This document shows positions 35,171-44,160 of a DNA stretch of 64,000 nucleotides, piece by piece. The notes beneath the pieces are model-generated. The model worked only from the letters and a program-made list of their open reading frames with translations, was not told where the DNA came from and made no database searches. Position 1 is the first letter of the stretch. Each line of letters begins with the position of its first letter. The DNA comes from Flavobacteriales bacterium UBA3364 (lineage in GTDB: Bacteria > Bacteroidota > Bacteroidia > Flavobacteriales_F > PHOS-HE28): positions 3,627 through 67,626 of the forward strand of contig DEQO01000095.1 of assembly GCA_002360495.1 (NCBI GenBank), read 5' to 3'. The position numbers were made by a program, and so were the translations under genes.

Positions 35171-36934
35171 ATGAAACGCCCGCTCTTCCTCGTGATCGGA
35201 CTCACACTCGCAAGTCTTGCCGAGGCGCAACAGGTCCGCATTGAATACGACAAGCTCACCGGAGTTGTCCGTTACATGAAGTGTGAGCAGAAGAAGGACC
35301 GCACCGAATGCCACGCCATCGACAAGCCTAAACTGAGGCAGGGCGATGTGGTGGAGATGAAGATGACGAACATCAACGAATTCGTCTATCGCGCCAAGAC
35401 CACCACACATATCGACCAGGACACCGTTTCGGCCAACTTCGGCAGCGGTTTCGGCAGTTTCCTCGGTTCGACCCAGTCGCTCTTCGGCAACCTGAACTTC
35501 GGGGCCTTCGACATCAGTGCGATGCAGACCGCTATGGGCGGTATGTTCAACATGGGCGGTGCAGCCCCTTCGATCCCCGATGAGGTGGAGCGCGAGCTGC
35601 TCCCCTTGCGCGCCCAACAGAGGGATGTCGATCAGGGACTGGACAGGATCCTGGGTGAAGTACGTGCCGTGGACGCGACCTTGAAGACCGTGAACGACCT
35701 GAAGATGAGCCGCGACAAGACCCTGGCACAGATCCGCAAGGAACGGGACAGCCTGCTCACCAGCCTGACCGCCAATGTTCCCGGGGTGATGGAGGAGGGA
35801 TATGCATTGCGCACGGAGCGCAACCTGGAAGATCATCTCGCCGCAGCGCGACGCCTCAACGATTCACAAGAAGGCCTGCTTGCCAACCTGAACAGCGACA
35901 TCCTGATCGCAGGACCAAGGCGCAGGCGGGAGGACCTGGACGCCGTTGCGAAGAGCTTCAATGGGACGGAGCTGGACCAGCACATCGCAAGTATCCGGAC
36001 GATCTCCGAGGACATCGACAAGGCCACGTTCGAGTACATCGAGACCGTGACCATCGACAAGGAGCGCGCCACCAGCCTGCTGATGAACGTGGAGATCTAC
36101 GACCAGACCGAATTGGCGGAACCCACCACCGCTGATGGAGTGCAACCCGGCAAAGTGGTGCGCTATTTCAACGACCGCTGGGTTACACCACAAGGCTTTC
36201 TCACGGATACGTTGTGCGATAATTGTGCGCCGCTGAAACAGGCTGAAGGCTACTACATGGGTTCGCCCGCCGACCCTGCACTGGGCACGAGCAACAACGA
36301 CGTCTGGGGCCGCAGCGGAGCCTACGGGCTTTGGAAACACTGGGACCGGAACGGCCGCCTCGTGGAAGAGCACTACATCGACCGGCCGGACCTGGCAGGT
36401 TTGGTCCAGGTAACACCGAACAGCGGGCCGGTCCCCAAGCTGGAGACGAAGAAAGTATTCCGCATGCCGGTGGACCGGGGGCTGATCCTGAGCACGAGCG
36501 TAGGCGTTTCCCTTTCCTCTCTCCTCGAATCCCCGAAAGAGTACCAGGTCGTCTCCGATACCACCTTCGGTTATTCGCTCTTGCTGGAGACCGAACGCTC
36601 CAATATCATCCCCGTTGTCTCCTCGTTCTTCCACTTCCATTGGGATGGTGAGAGCGACGTACATGTGGGGGGCAACCTGGGCATCGGTGTGGCGCTGGCG
36701 GAGCAGATCTCCTTGAGCGTAATGGGCGGCCCTTCGCTGATCTTCGGGAAGAAACAGACCTTGATCCTCAACATGGGCGTGAACGCCACGCAGGTCGAGC
36801 GCAAATTGGACTATTTGCCGCTCGACGAACCGTTCGAGAGCAGCCTGGCCTACAACGGAACCACTTCCAAACAGTGGAGCATGGGCCTATTCATCGGCGT
36901 TTCCTTCGGCATCGGATCGACCGGACAACAATGA
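35171..36934 (+). CDS. Exported coiled-coil protein of unknown function
   Basis: 587-residue protein I do not recognise. Signal peptide MKRPLFLVIGLTLASLAEAQ; Gly/Phe-rich stretch near residues 90-130 (SGFGSFLGSTQSLFGNLNFG); a long charged helical region (residues ~140-310, with RAQQRDVDQGLDRILGEVRA) that likely forms a coiled coil; and a C-terminal beta-rich part resembling an outer-membrane barrel (RGLILSTSVGVSLSSLLE, GGNLGIGVALAEQISLSV, WSMGLFIGVSFGIGS). The stop overlaps the ATG of the caspase-like gene by 4 bp, so the two are translationally coupled. The barrel-like C-terminus suggests an outer-membrane location. Confidence 0.75.
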   Translation: MKRPLFLVIGLTLASLAEAQQVRIEYDKLTGVVRYMKCEQKKDRTECHAIDKPKLRQGDVVEMKMTNINEFVYRAKTTTHIDQDTVSANFGSGFGSFLGSTQSLFGNLNFGAFDISAMQTAMGGMFNMGGAAPSIPDEVERELLPLRAQQRDVDQGLDRILGEVRAVDATLKTVNDLKMSRDKTLAQIRKERDSLLTSLTANVPGVMEEGYALRTERNLEDHLAAARRLNDSQEGLLANLNSDILIAGPRRRREDLDAVAKSFNGTELDQHIASIRTISEDIDKATFEYIETVTIDKERATSLLMNVEIYDQTELAEPTTADGVQPGKVVRYFNDRWVTPQGFLTDTLCDNCAPLKQAEGYYMGSPADPALGTSNNDVWGRSGAYGLWKHWDRNGRLVEEHYIDRPDLAGLVQVTPNSGPVPKLETKKVFRMPVDRGLILSTSVGVSLSSLLESPKEYQVVSDTTFGYSLLLETERSNIIPVVSSFFHFHWDGESDVHVGGNLGIGVALAEQISLSVMGGPSLIFGKKQTLILNMGVNATQVERKLDYLPLDEPFESSLAYNGTTSKQWSMGLFIGVSFGIGSTGQQ

Positions 36935-37995
36935 GCACACCGAACAAACCGGCCAAACCGAACCCCGTCATGGGGTATGCCCTCGGTGCGTTGCTGATGG
37001 GCGGCGGGGTCTACCTCTTGACGCGTGGCTTTTCGATCGGATGGGGACTGGTGGCCTGTGCCCTGCTTTTCCTACCCTTCGTATGGAGCGGGGTCCGGAA
37101 TGCCATCCCCATGCGTGAACTAGGTGCGATCCGCAGTATCATCACCCTGGGTATCGTGGTACTTGGTGCGTTGCCCTTCATCAAGGGAGCGGGACCCGGC
37201 CAGGACAAGGGTCTCACACGGGGTGGTGGTCCACCGCCCGACATGAACGTGCTGGATAGCGCATCGGACCCGGCCAAGGGGCGTTATGTGGCACTGTTGT
37301 TCGCCGCTGAAGCCTATAAACACTGGCAACCATTGGACCGGCCCATCGATGATGCGAACGCGCTGAAAGCCTTGTTAACGACACGGTACACCTTCACCGA
37401 GAACGATGTGAAGCTGATCACCGACCCCACCCGAGAGGATATCATTTCCGCACTCGATGAACTGAGCACATCACTCGGGCCGAACGACAACCTGCTGATC
37501 TACTATGCCGGCCATGGTGCCGTTCGAAAGGCAGGGAAGCAGGGAAGCTGGATACCGGTGGATGGAGAAACGGGGAACAAGAGCTCCAAGTGGGTAAGCA
37601 GCGATGATATCGTCACCCGATTGAACGGTCTGGCCGCAAAGCACATCCTCGTCCTGGTCGATGCCTGCTTCGGCGGGACCATTCTGAGCGAGATCGGGGG
37701 CACGCGTGGCGGTGAGTTGGATCCCACGGCTGTGAAGCAGATCTACAACAAGCGGAGCCGGAAAGCGATGACGAGCGGAGCTGCCGAGGAAGTGAGCGAT
37801 GCCAGCCCCTTCATGCAGTTGATCCGTGCCGAACTGGGGAACAACCAGCAGCAGGTCCTGCTCGCGACACAACTGTTCAGTTCCGTGCAGGACTCACTGG
37901 TACGCATGGACTATGCCCAGGCTCCGCAGTTCTCGAACATCCTCACGGACGGGAACGACGGTGGCGACTTCGTCTTCGTCAGAAAAGATCGCTGA
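36931..37995 (+). CDS. Membrane-anchored caspase-like (C14) protease
   Basis: 354-residue protein. Three hydrophobic segments at the N-terminus (about residues 13-31, 36-54, 67-84), a Gly/Pro linker, then a caspase-fold domain: GRYVALLFAAEAYKHWQPL (first strand), catalytic His195 in LIYYAGHGA and catalytic Cys246 in LVLVDACFGG. All key residues of metacaspase/paracaspase-like peptidases are present, so it should be active. By the positive-inside rule the caspase domain would face the periplasm (three segments, basic N-terminus and basic VRNAIPMREL loop inside), but this is inference. The 3' end overlaps the convergent tail-anchored gene by 17 bp. Confidence 0.88.
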   Translation: MSTPNKPAKPNPVMGYALGALLMGGGVYLLTRGFSIGWGLVACALLFLPFVWSGVRNAIPMRELGAIRSIITLGIVVLGALPFIKGAGPGQDKGLTRGGGPPPDMNVLDSASDPAKGRYVALLFAAEAYKHWQPLDRPIDDANALKALLTTRYTFTENDVKLITDPTREDIISALDELSTSLGPNDNLLIYYAGHGAVRKAGKQGSWIPVDGETGNKSSKWVSSDDIVTRLNGLAAKHILVLVDACFGGTILSEIGGTRGGELDPTAVKQIYNKRSRKAMTSGAAEEVSDASPFMQLIRAELGNNQQQVLLATQLFSSVQDSLVRMDYAQAPQFSNILTDGNDGGDFVFVRKDR

Positions 37996-39088
37996 AGGCG
38001 AAGAGCAGCACCACGATCAGGCCGAGCATGACCAGGCCTACGCGGGTGAGGTTGCGCGCGCGGCGCTCCTTGAAACGATGGACCATGCGATCCAGACGCT
38101 CATCGGCGCGGTGGATCTCGTGCAGTGCATTCGTACCCTTCACCATGTGGGCAAAGAGTTCGTTCGGCAGCCACTTGTAGCTCACGAAAGCGAGGTCCAC
38201 GTTGTTGCGCAGTTCCAGCCAGCGATCGCGCTGATCGAGCAGTGCAACATCGTTCAAGGCCATGTTGCTCAGACGCGAGGAGAGTGCCAACGCCTGGGCC
38301 CGTAGCAGGTGGACATATTGGAAGATGCACAAATAGTCCTTCTCCCAACTCTTGTGGAGGTCATCACTGCGCAGTGCCAGTCGTGTGAACGTATCGAAGA
38401 GCGCCAAGGCCCGCCAGTTCCGGAAGACCTTGATGCCCAGCTCCCGTACTTGCGCAGCACGGTAATCGGTGGTCGGCGCATAGGCCTCCTTCATACCGCC
38501 CTGCGGAAGACCAGTGGCCAGTTCGAAGAGATGATCGTCCCAAGCCGGATCCTCCAGTGCATCCAGATCCAACACGGCGTTGACAAAGACCTTGAAGTTG
38601 GGTCCGAAGGCGACCATGTCTTCAGCCTTGATGGACCATGGGGACAACAACGAAGCAAGGTGATCGATCAAGGAAGCGCTTTTACCACCTGCCGATATGG
38701 ATGTGGTCGGCTCTCGCATGGCGCCTGCAACACGATCCAGCGCGTCCATATCGCCAGTCCCTTGTAAGCGAAGGAGGAGTGTGACCATCCCGATGTTTTG
38801 ATCGAACCCGCGTAATTCGACGGACTGCAATTGAATGGTCGCAGTGCCGATGGTCAAGTGAAGGTCATCCGCAGGGAAGAAACGCTGAACTGTCGCAGTG
38901 GCGCCCACGCTGTGAGCGGGATGCATATTGGCCAGGAAATGGGCGTAGTACTTCTGCTTCAGGTGGGCCGTGAATGCAGCGCTGGGCTGCTCGGTATCCT
39001 TCTTCCAGCCCGGAAGTGAGGTATCCAACCCGAGCCCATCCAAAGGAATGGGGATCACCAGTGCAAGGAAGTGGTCGGCGAGTTGCAT
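37979..39088 (-). CDS. Tail-anchored protein of unknown function
   Basis: 369-residue, mostly helical protein without signal peptide. A single hydrophobic segment lies at the extreme C-terminus (VGLVMLGLIVVLLFAFSDLF) after a basic RFKERRARNLTR, so the body should be cytoplasmic and the tail in the inner membrane. I recognise no domain; the layout (helical body, C-terminal membrane tail) recalls effector or adaptor proteins of conflict systems but this is only analogy. It begins 24 bp after the stop of the nSTAND1 gene on the same strand, with a TATCTTTC -7-like element 6 nt before the ATG. Confidence 0.75.
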   Translation of the reverse strand: MQLADHFLALVIPIPLDGLGLDTSLPGWKKDTEQPSAAFTAHLKQKYYAHFLANMHPAHSVGATATVQRFFPADDLHLTIGTATIQLQSVELRGFDQNIGMVTLLLRLQGTGDMDALDRVAGAMREPTTSISAGGKSASLIDHLASLLSPWSIKAEDMVAFGPNFKVFVNAVLDLDALEDPAWDDHLFELATGLPQGGMKEAYAPTTDYRAAQVRELGIKVFRNWRALALFDTFTRLALRSDDLHKSWEKDYLCIFQYVHLLRAQALALSSRLSNMALNDVALLDQRDRWLELRNNVDLAFVSYKWLPNELFAHMVKGTNALHEIHRADERLDRMVHRFKERRARNLTRVGLVMLGLIVVLLFAFSDLF

Positions 39089-39094
39089 GCGGGG

Positions 39095-39102
39095 GAAAGA
39101 TA
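39095..39102 (-). promoter_or_regulatory. -7-like element of the tail-anchored gene
   Basis: TATCTTTC on the minus strand, 7/8 match to TAnnTTTG, 6 nt before the ATG. Confidence 0.45.
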
Positions 39103-39112
39103 GCCTTGCTGA

Positions 39113-42100
39113 CTACTCCGGTTCCTTGAACAGGGCTTCGGTGTCCATGTGCTTCCAGAATTCGCCGTAGGTCTTCTTCTCGCGAACGTATTGGATCACT
39201 GTTGCAGCGTCCTTTGGGAAGACCTCTCGATGGTCGAACAACCGATGGGAAGAAATGGCGCGATGCTCATCGAAACGGGCGAAACTTGGCATCCATCCTT
39301 CGAAGAGCGGGACATCGTAGCGCGATATCCTAAAGGTCGAAGCTTCGGACTCGTGACCGACAATGCCTTTCCTGGACACCGGTACCAACTCCAGGTCGCC
39401 GCCGGGCCGCGTATCGAAGCGAAAGAGGCTTCTTGTGAAATTGCCGAAGTACTCTGCATCATCGAACGCTCGATGGACCGTACTGTTGTTAACGTCGGCG
39501 TAGAGATCATCACCATATGGATCAATACTCAGATAACCACTCACCGTGACGACGTTCCGGGGCTTCCCGTTCACGATGCGTTGGATCCGGGGTGGAAACG
39601 CTCCCCAGGTGATCAGATCCATGGTACTGTCGTTCTCCACGACCATCCGAGGGATCCGGCTAGTTCGCATCTGGGACCGGAATTCCGCATCGAGCAATGC
39701 AGTATCGATGATCACATCCCGCACAGATCGCGTCTTCAGATCGACGACCCTAAAACGCCCATTGACCCCGCCGAAAACTGCAATGGTCTCTTGACCGGTC
39801 CCAGGGAGCCTCGTCATACTATCAAGGGCTACGGACCATAGCAATTCCTTGAGCGAGCCGTCCAAGACCAACAACGAATCGTTCCTGATCAGCCATTCGT
39901 TGGGAGCGATCCCGGCCTGGCGGGTGTAAGCGACCTCCCCGCGGGTCCATTTGGTTTCCGCAAGGCTTCCGTTGGAAGTATTCCAGATAAGATCCCTATC
40001 ACCTTGGACCAGTGGACCCATCTCCACCCAGAGCATGAAGTAGTCACCGTTCGCCGAAAAGAGCCCGTGCTTCCTAGTACATACCTTCAGGGCCTCGAGC
40101 ATTCCAGGTTCCTCGACCTTCAACTCCAAACTGCGCAAAGAGTCCGCTTTCTGTACCAACAGGTGGATACGAAGATCATCCGGGCCACCGCTGAAGCGAT
40201 AGCTACCCGCCCCACCTGTTTCAAAGGGACTGAATTCCTCCTCCCATGTGCCATCGTCCTGAACAGCTGCTGGGAACAATGGTCCAGCAGCCAATGGTTC
40301 AAACAGGCTGAAGCCATCGCGCCATCGGCTCAGCAGCACACGATCAGCGCCCAGAACATTGAAGACGAATTGATCCCAGTAGAAATAGAAGGGTTCTTTC
40401 GTCGTATAGAATATCGTACGACCGTTCCTTAACATGCGACACTCCTGAAGGCTCCGGCCATTGATCACGGCCGTATGGAAATAGCATACGGTGACGGAAT
40501 CACCGACCTCATCAAAGGTGAGAGACGGCCTTTCCTCCCATAGATGCGGAGTGATCTTCGGCACCACAACGCTCCAAGCAAGGGCGCCATCCGAGCGATA
40601 GACGCGCACGCTATCCTCGCCCACGGTCGCCTCGGAAACGACCACGAAATGATCTCGTGCCAAGTACCACTGGTCATAAGCGTTACCGATCAATCGGCCG
40701 TTCGTCCGCAACACCACCCTGCCGGTCGTATCCACCAACGAATACTGACCATGGGTTCCATCACTCGTGTTCAAGAGCACATTCCCTGTGGCTGGGAAAT
40801 AACGCCTGAAGTATCCCTTGAATGATCGGGGACGCCTGGATGCACGGTTCAGATCATACACGACAGGGTCGGATAATTCACCCCCTGCGCGTACAAGAAT
40901 GCCTCGCCCCATCCCTTGAATGACCCCCGGTTCTCCGGTGTCCAATGTCAGGCTTGCAGTCCCGGAACGTAGGTCAACGCATTCGAGACCCTTCACCGTG
41001 AGCATGAAAACGCGGTCTTCCACCTCCATCACATTTTCGGAGAATATGACTTTCTCAATAGGCATCAGCGCAGAATGGCCCCAACCACGGAGTGTCTCGC
41101 GATCGGATGGGTCCCAGATGAAGAGGGAATCACGGTCTACAAAGTAGATAAGGCCGCCCGCGGTCACACCCTCGGCACGGCTGGCGATGGATGGTCCCAG
41201 ATCTTTGCGCAACCGCGGCGGAAGAGGGTAACGCAGGATCGATCCCTCGTGGTCCAAAAGGAGACTATCACCGAACCGCGCGGTGAAGACCCTGTGATCA
41301 TTGTAACTGTGCCACAGGTCCAATGGGCAGTGGAACAACACCTTTCCCGTCAAGTCGAAGATGTTGACCGTACTATCCTCGCTCAGCAAGTACCTCCCGT
41401 CCGCAACATACTTGACACCTATCCGCGGTGGACGGACCAACTGATGGGTGAAGATCACCCTACCGTTCGTACCACAAAGCGAGAATGAGTTGAGCGGGTC
41501 GATACTGACGAAGGACCGGTGGTCCGGAGCGACCAACACCGCCGTACCATTGAACCTCGCGATCTCCGTGAACAAGCTGTTGTAAGCCCGCAGCAAAGCC
41601 CGCTCAGCATTCACGGTGGTATCCAGCGCCCATGCCCGTTCCGCGAGCAGGTAGGCGGCCTGCGGATCGCTGTCCACCAATTCCTCGGACCGCTGGACCA
41701 GTCTGACACTTTCGCTCATACGCCGTTCCCTGGCCAGTGTGTCCACCGTACGCAACGTGAACAAGCCCCCTGCCGCCATCAGGCCTAACAGCCCCGCGAC
41801 CATCCAACGCCGTTTGCGTCTTGCACGCTTCTCGCGATCGAGCTCATCATTGAACGCCTCCTCCACGAACCGCTCTTCTGCATCGGGAAGGTGCAACTGA
41901 TGCTTGTAGGGCCGCAGGTAGTCCAGATCGGCCTGCGCAAGTCGTTGCCCGCGTTTGGTGAACTGCTTATGCGCCTGGGTAACGAAGCTGCGGACATCGG
42001 CAACTTCCTTCTCCACCTTGGTGATGCGCTCGAAGATGCGTGCAGCGAGGGCATCGTGACGAAGCTCGTGCCGACCACTTTCATCCCGCTCGGTCAACAA

Positions 42101-43078
42101 CCGCCTGTCCACCAGTTCCTGCAATAGCCTTTGCAGATCGGCGACTTCCATGGGTTGCCCCATAGCCTTCATCCAGCCTTCGGCCTCCGGATCGGTGAGC
42201 GGGCGCTTGGTGCCTTGATCGGAAACAAAGGCTTTCAATAAAGCCTCGGCTTTTCGTGGGTCGCTGCATTGACCGATCTGTTCATCGAGCAGATCCCCAA
42301 GGACATCATCGAGTTGGCCGATGCGCTCCAAGAGTGCGGTGCTGAAGGGTTCCTGGCCTTCGCGCTTCTTCCAACACTGGTCCAACAGGACCTGCACGTA
42401 GGAAAGCTCCACTCCACTTCCATCCACGCTCAGCCGGTCCAACAAGGCCGATGAGAATCCTGCTTCCACCGGAATACCTGCGCTTGCGCACAACTTCTCC
42501 ACGACATCGGCCGCACGCCTGCGTGGCATGCGCTCCACGCGCATGCGATGCTCCAGGATCGACGGTACCTGTTCCTCGAAGGCTGTGAACTGGGCGAGGT
42601 ATTCTTCGCGAACGATGAAGAGCAATCGAACGTGCCGCTCCTGTTCGATCAGCGCTCGCGCTGTGTTGATGAAGGTCTGCTGCTCCTCTTCATCACCGAA
42701 TATGAAGAGTTCCTCAAATTGGTCAAAAAGGAGGTAGACCGGAACGAAGTGGTCCAAATACAGGTTGTGGACCAACTCCAATGTATCGTTGCTCACACCA
42801 GGCGTCAGTACCGCCGCGCGCAGTTCGCTGACGAGGCTCGCATTCAGGTCGCCTCCCCGGCGGATCACAATGGGTAACCAGTCGCTTTCATCGAACCGGG
42901 ACCGCAGGCCGCATTGGATAAGCGAGGTCTTGCCCGTACCTGAGCGGCCGTAGACAACCAACGTCTGCGCGTGGGTGCAACGGGCGTAGAGTTCATCCGT
43001 TTCCTGTTCACGACCGAAGAAGGTGGCGACATCCTCCTTCCCATAGCTGTCCAGGAACTTGAACGGGCTCGGGTTCAT
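39113..43078 (-). CDS. nSTAND1-type P-loop NTPase with TM segment and beta-propeller (copy 1)
   Basis: 1321-residue STAND NTPase. N-terminal FKFLDSYGKEDVATFFGRE is the usual entry to the novel-STAND module; Walker A GRSGTGKTS (residues 44-52), Walker B LLFDQFEEL (116-124), IVREEYLAQ sensor (~155-163), and a winged-helix end with GRHELRHDALAARIFERI. One membrane segment at about residues 425-443 follows a basic RKRRW, then DPQAAYLLAERAW and ~850 residues of WD/beta-propeller-like repeats (for example GRYLLSEDSTVNIFDLTGKV). By the positive-inside rule the propeller lies in the periplasm. It follows the partner gene with a 4-bp overlap. Confidence 0.87.
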   Translation of the reverse strand: MNPSPFKFLDSYGKEDVATFFGREQETDELYARCTHAQTLVVYGRSGTGKTSLIQCGLRSRFDESDWLPIVIRRGGDLNASLVSELRAAVLTPGVSNDTLELVHNLYLDHFVPVYLLFDQFEELFIFGDEEEQQTFINTARALIEQERHVRLLFIVREEYLAQFTAFEEQVPSILEHRMRVERMPRRRAADVVEKLCASAGIPVEAGFSSALLDRLSVDGSGVELSYVQVLLDQCWKKREGQEPFSTALLERIGQLDDVLGDLLDEQIGQCSDPRKAEALLKAFVSDQGTKRPLTDPEAEGWMKAMGQPMEVADLQRLLQELVDRRLLTERDESGRHELRHDALAARIFERITKVEKEVADVRSFVTQAHKQFTKRGQRLAQADLDYLRPYKHQLHLPDAEERFVEEAFNDELDREKRARRKRRWMVAGLLGLMAAGGLFTLRTVDTLARERRMSESVRLVQRSEELVDSDPQAAYLLAERAWALDTTVNAERALLRAYNSLFTEIARFNGTAVLVAPDHRSFVSIDPLNSFSLCGTNGRVIFTHQLVRPPRIGVKYVADGRYLLSEDSTVNIFDLTGKVLFHCPLDLWHSYNDHRVFTARFGDSLLLDHEGSILRYPLPPRLRKDLGPSIASRAEGVTAGGLIYFVDRDSLFIWDPSDRETLRGWGHSALMPIEKVIFSENVMEVEDRVFMLTVKGLECVDLRSGTASLTLDTGEPGVIQGMGRGILVRAGGELSDPVVYDLNRASRRPRSFKGYFRRYFPATGNVLLNTSDGTHGQYSLVDTTGRVVLRTNGRLIGNAYDQWYLARDHFVVVSEATVGEDSVRVYRSDGALAWSVVVPKITPHLWEERPSLTFDEVGDSVTVCYFHTAVINGRSLQECRMLRNGRTIFYTTKEPFYFYWDQFVFNVLGADRVLLSRWRDGFSLFEPLAAGPLFPAAVQDDGTWEEEFSPFETGGAGSYRFSGGPDDLRIHLLVQKADSLRSLELKVEEPGMLEALKVCTRKHGLFSANGDYFMLWVEMGPLVQGDRDLIWNTSNGSLAETKWTRGEVAYTRQAGIAPNEWLIRNDSLLVLDGSLKELLWSVALDSMTRLPGTGQETIAVFGGVNGRFRVVDLKTRSVRDVIIDTALLDAEFRSQMRTSRIPRMVVENDSTMDLITWGAFPPRIQRIVNGKPRNVVTVSGYLSIDPYGDDLYADVNNSTVHRAFDDAEYFGNFTRSLFRFDTRPGGDLELVPVSRKGIVGHESEASTFRISRYDVPLFEGWMPSFARFDEHRAISSHRLFDHREVFPKDAATVIQYVREKKTYGEFWKHMDTEALFKEPE

Positions 43079-44109
43079 GATGCCGGAGTGAGCGTGGCCA
43101 TCATGTCCTGGAACTCGGCGACCAGCTGTGCGTAGTTGCTCAAGGCGCGTAGATCGCTGCGTTCCGTTGCTTCAGCACCGCTGTAGAAGATGTCCCCTTC
43201 ACGAAACTTGCTGAACAGGAAAACATCCTTGCGCAAGGCGAGCTTCTCCTTGGTATCGATCTGTTCCCCGTGCGTATCGATCACCAGCGGCGATAGATTG
43301 AGGTACTCCTCCACGTTCTTCATGCCCTTGAGCAAGAGCACGGCATTGCTTTCGGTGAACGTGGGGTTCTTGAGGTCCTGTGTCTTGAAATCGCTGTCAC
43401 CGCTGTTGAGCACATCGATGCGGTGATCGAAGACAGCCGGGTGGTATTGCTGCTTCTGCACCTTGATGTCGCGCACCGAGACCAGCTTGTACTTGGAGAA
43501 GAAAGCCAGTTTGGTGAGCAATGAGATGATGCGTTCGTTGGCCATCACACAACGGCGTTGCACTTCCTCGCCCGTGAGGTTCACCTGGTAGTGGCCCATT
43601 TCGTTGCGTTCGGGCACCCAGCCATCGAGTTCATCACAGAACTTGTCGGTGACGAGCGTGCCGATCTCCGCCACGAACCATTGGCTGTCCGTGGTCTTCC
43701 AGATGCGCGCGATCTGGCGCACCATCCAGGTGAGGTTGCCAAGGCTCACCAAGGGCGCACGGCGTTGGAATTCGTTGACGAAGGATGCTGGCAAGGGAAA
43801 GGGTTTCTCCTTGCGTGCCTTCCACAATTGGGCCAACATCACGAAGGCCAGGAACTGTACCGATCGTTCGAAGGTGCGGAAGAGTTGATCGAGCCGTCGG
43901 CGGTCGGGCTCGCGCATACTGCCGCTCAACAGCCGACGTACTTCGATCCCGATGGGCCAAGGGAAGTTGCGGATGATCTGATCACCCAGGAGCCGGATGT
44001 CGATGTCCCCTTCATCGTCCCCCAGGTCCGCCAACGCAGCCAGCTGAGGCCGGTGTACGGCCATGGCCTTGAAGACCTGTTGGGCGAGCGCATCATTCAA
44101 GGTGTTCAT
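43075..44109 (-). CDS. Conserved nSTAND1-partner protein of unknown function (copy 1)
   Basis: 344-residue cytoplasmic protein without signal or membrane segments. No known domain recognised. Two regions stand out because they are shared with the second copy at 60.5 kb: an N-terminal HRPQLAALADLGDDEGDIDI with PWPIGIEVRRL, and a C-terminal VEEYLNLSPLVIDTHGEQID followed by a Lys-rich KEKLALRKDVFLFSKF. The middle contains WVPERNEMGHYQVNLTGEE and FFSKYKLVSVRDIKVQK. Its start lies 43 bp after the TPR gene A stop, and its stop overlaps the nSTAND1 start by 4 bp, so the two are made together. Both copies precede an nSTAND1 gene, which suggests a direct partner. Confidence 0.8.
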   Translation of the reverse strand: MNTLNDALAQQVFKAMAVHRPQLAALADLGDDEGDIDIRLLGDQIIRNFPWPIGIEVRRLLSGSMREPDRRRLDQLFRTFERSVQFLAFVMLAQLWKARKEKPFPLPASFVNEFQRRAPLVSLGNLTWMVRQIARIWKTTDSQWFVAEIGTLVTDKFCDELDGWVPERNEMGHYQVNLTGEEVQRRCVMANERIISLLTKLAFFSKYKLVSVRDIKVQKQQYHPAVFDHRIDVLNSGDSDFKTQDLKNPTFTESNAVLLLKGMKNVEEYLNLSPLVIDTHGEQIDTKEKLALRKDVFLFSKFREGDIFYSGAEATERSDLRALSNYAQLVAEFQDMMATLTPAS

Positions 44110-44160
44110 GGAATGGTGGAGACTGAGAACAAGGTAGCGAAAGGGATGCCGATCATTCCA
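43906..44160 (-). repeat. 255-bp direct repeat, copy 1
   Basis: Covers the first 68 codons of the intact partner gene, the intergenic gap and the stop codon of TPR gene A. Matches 46656-46910 with about 7 mismatches, in the same orientation, offset 2750 bp. Confidence 0.92.
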
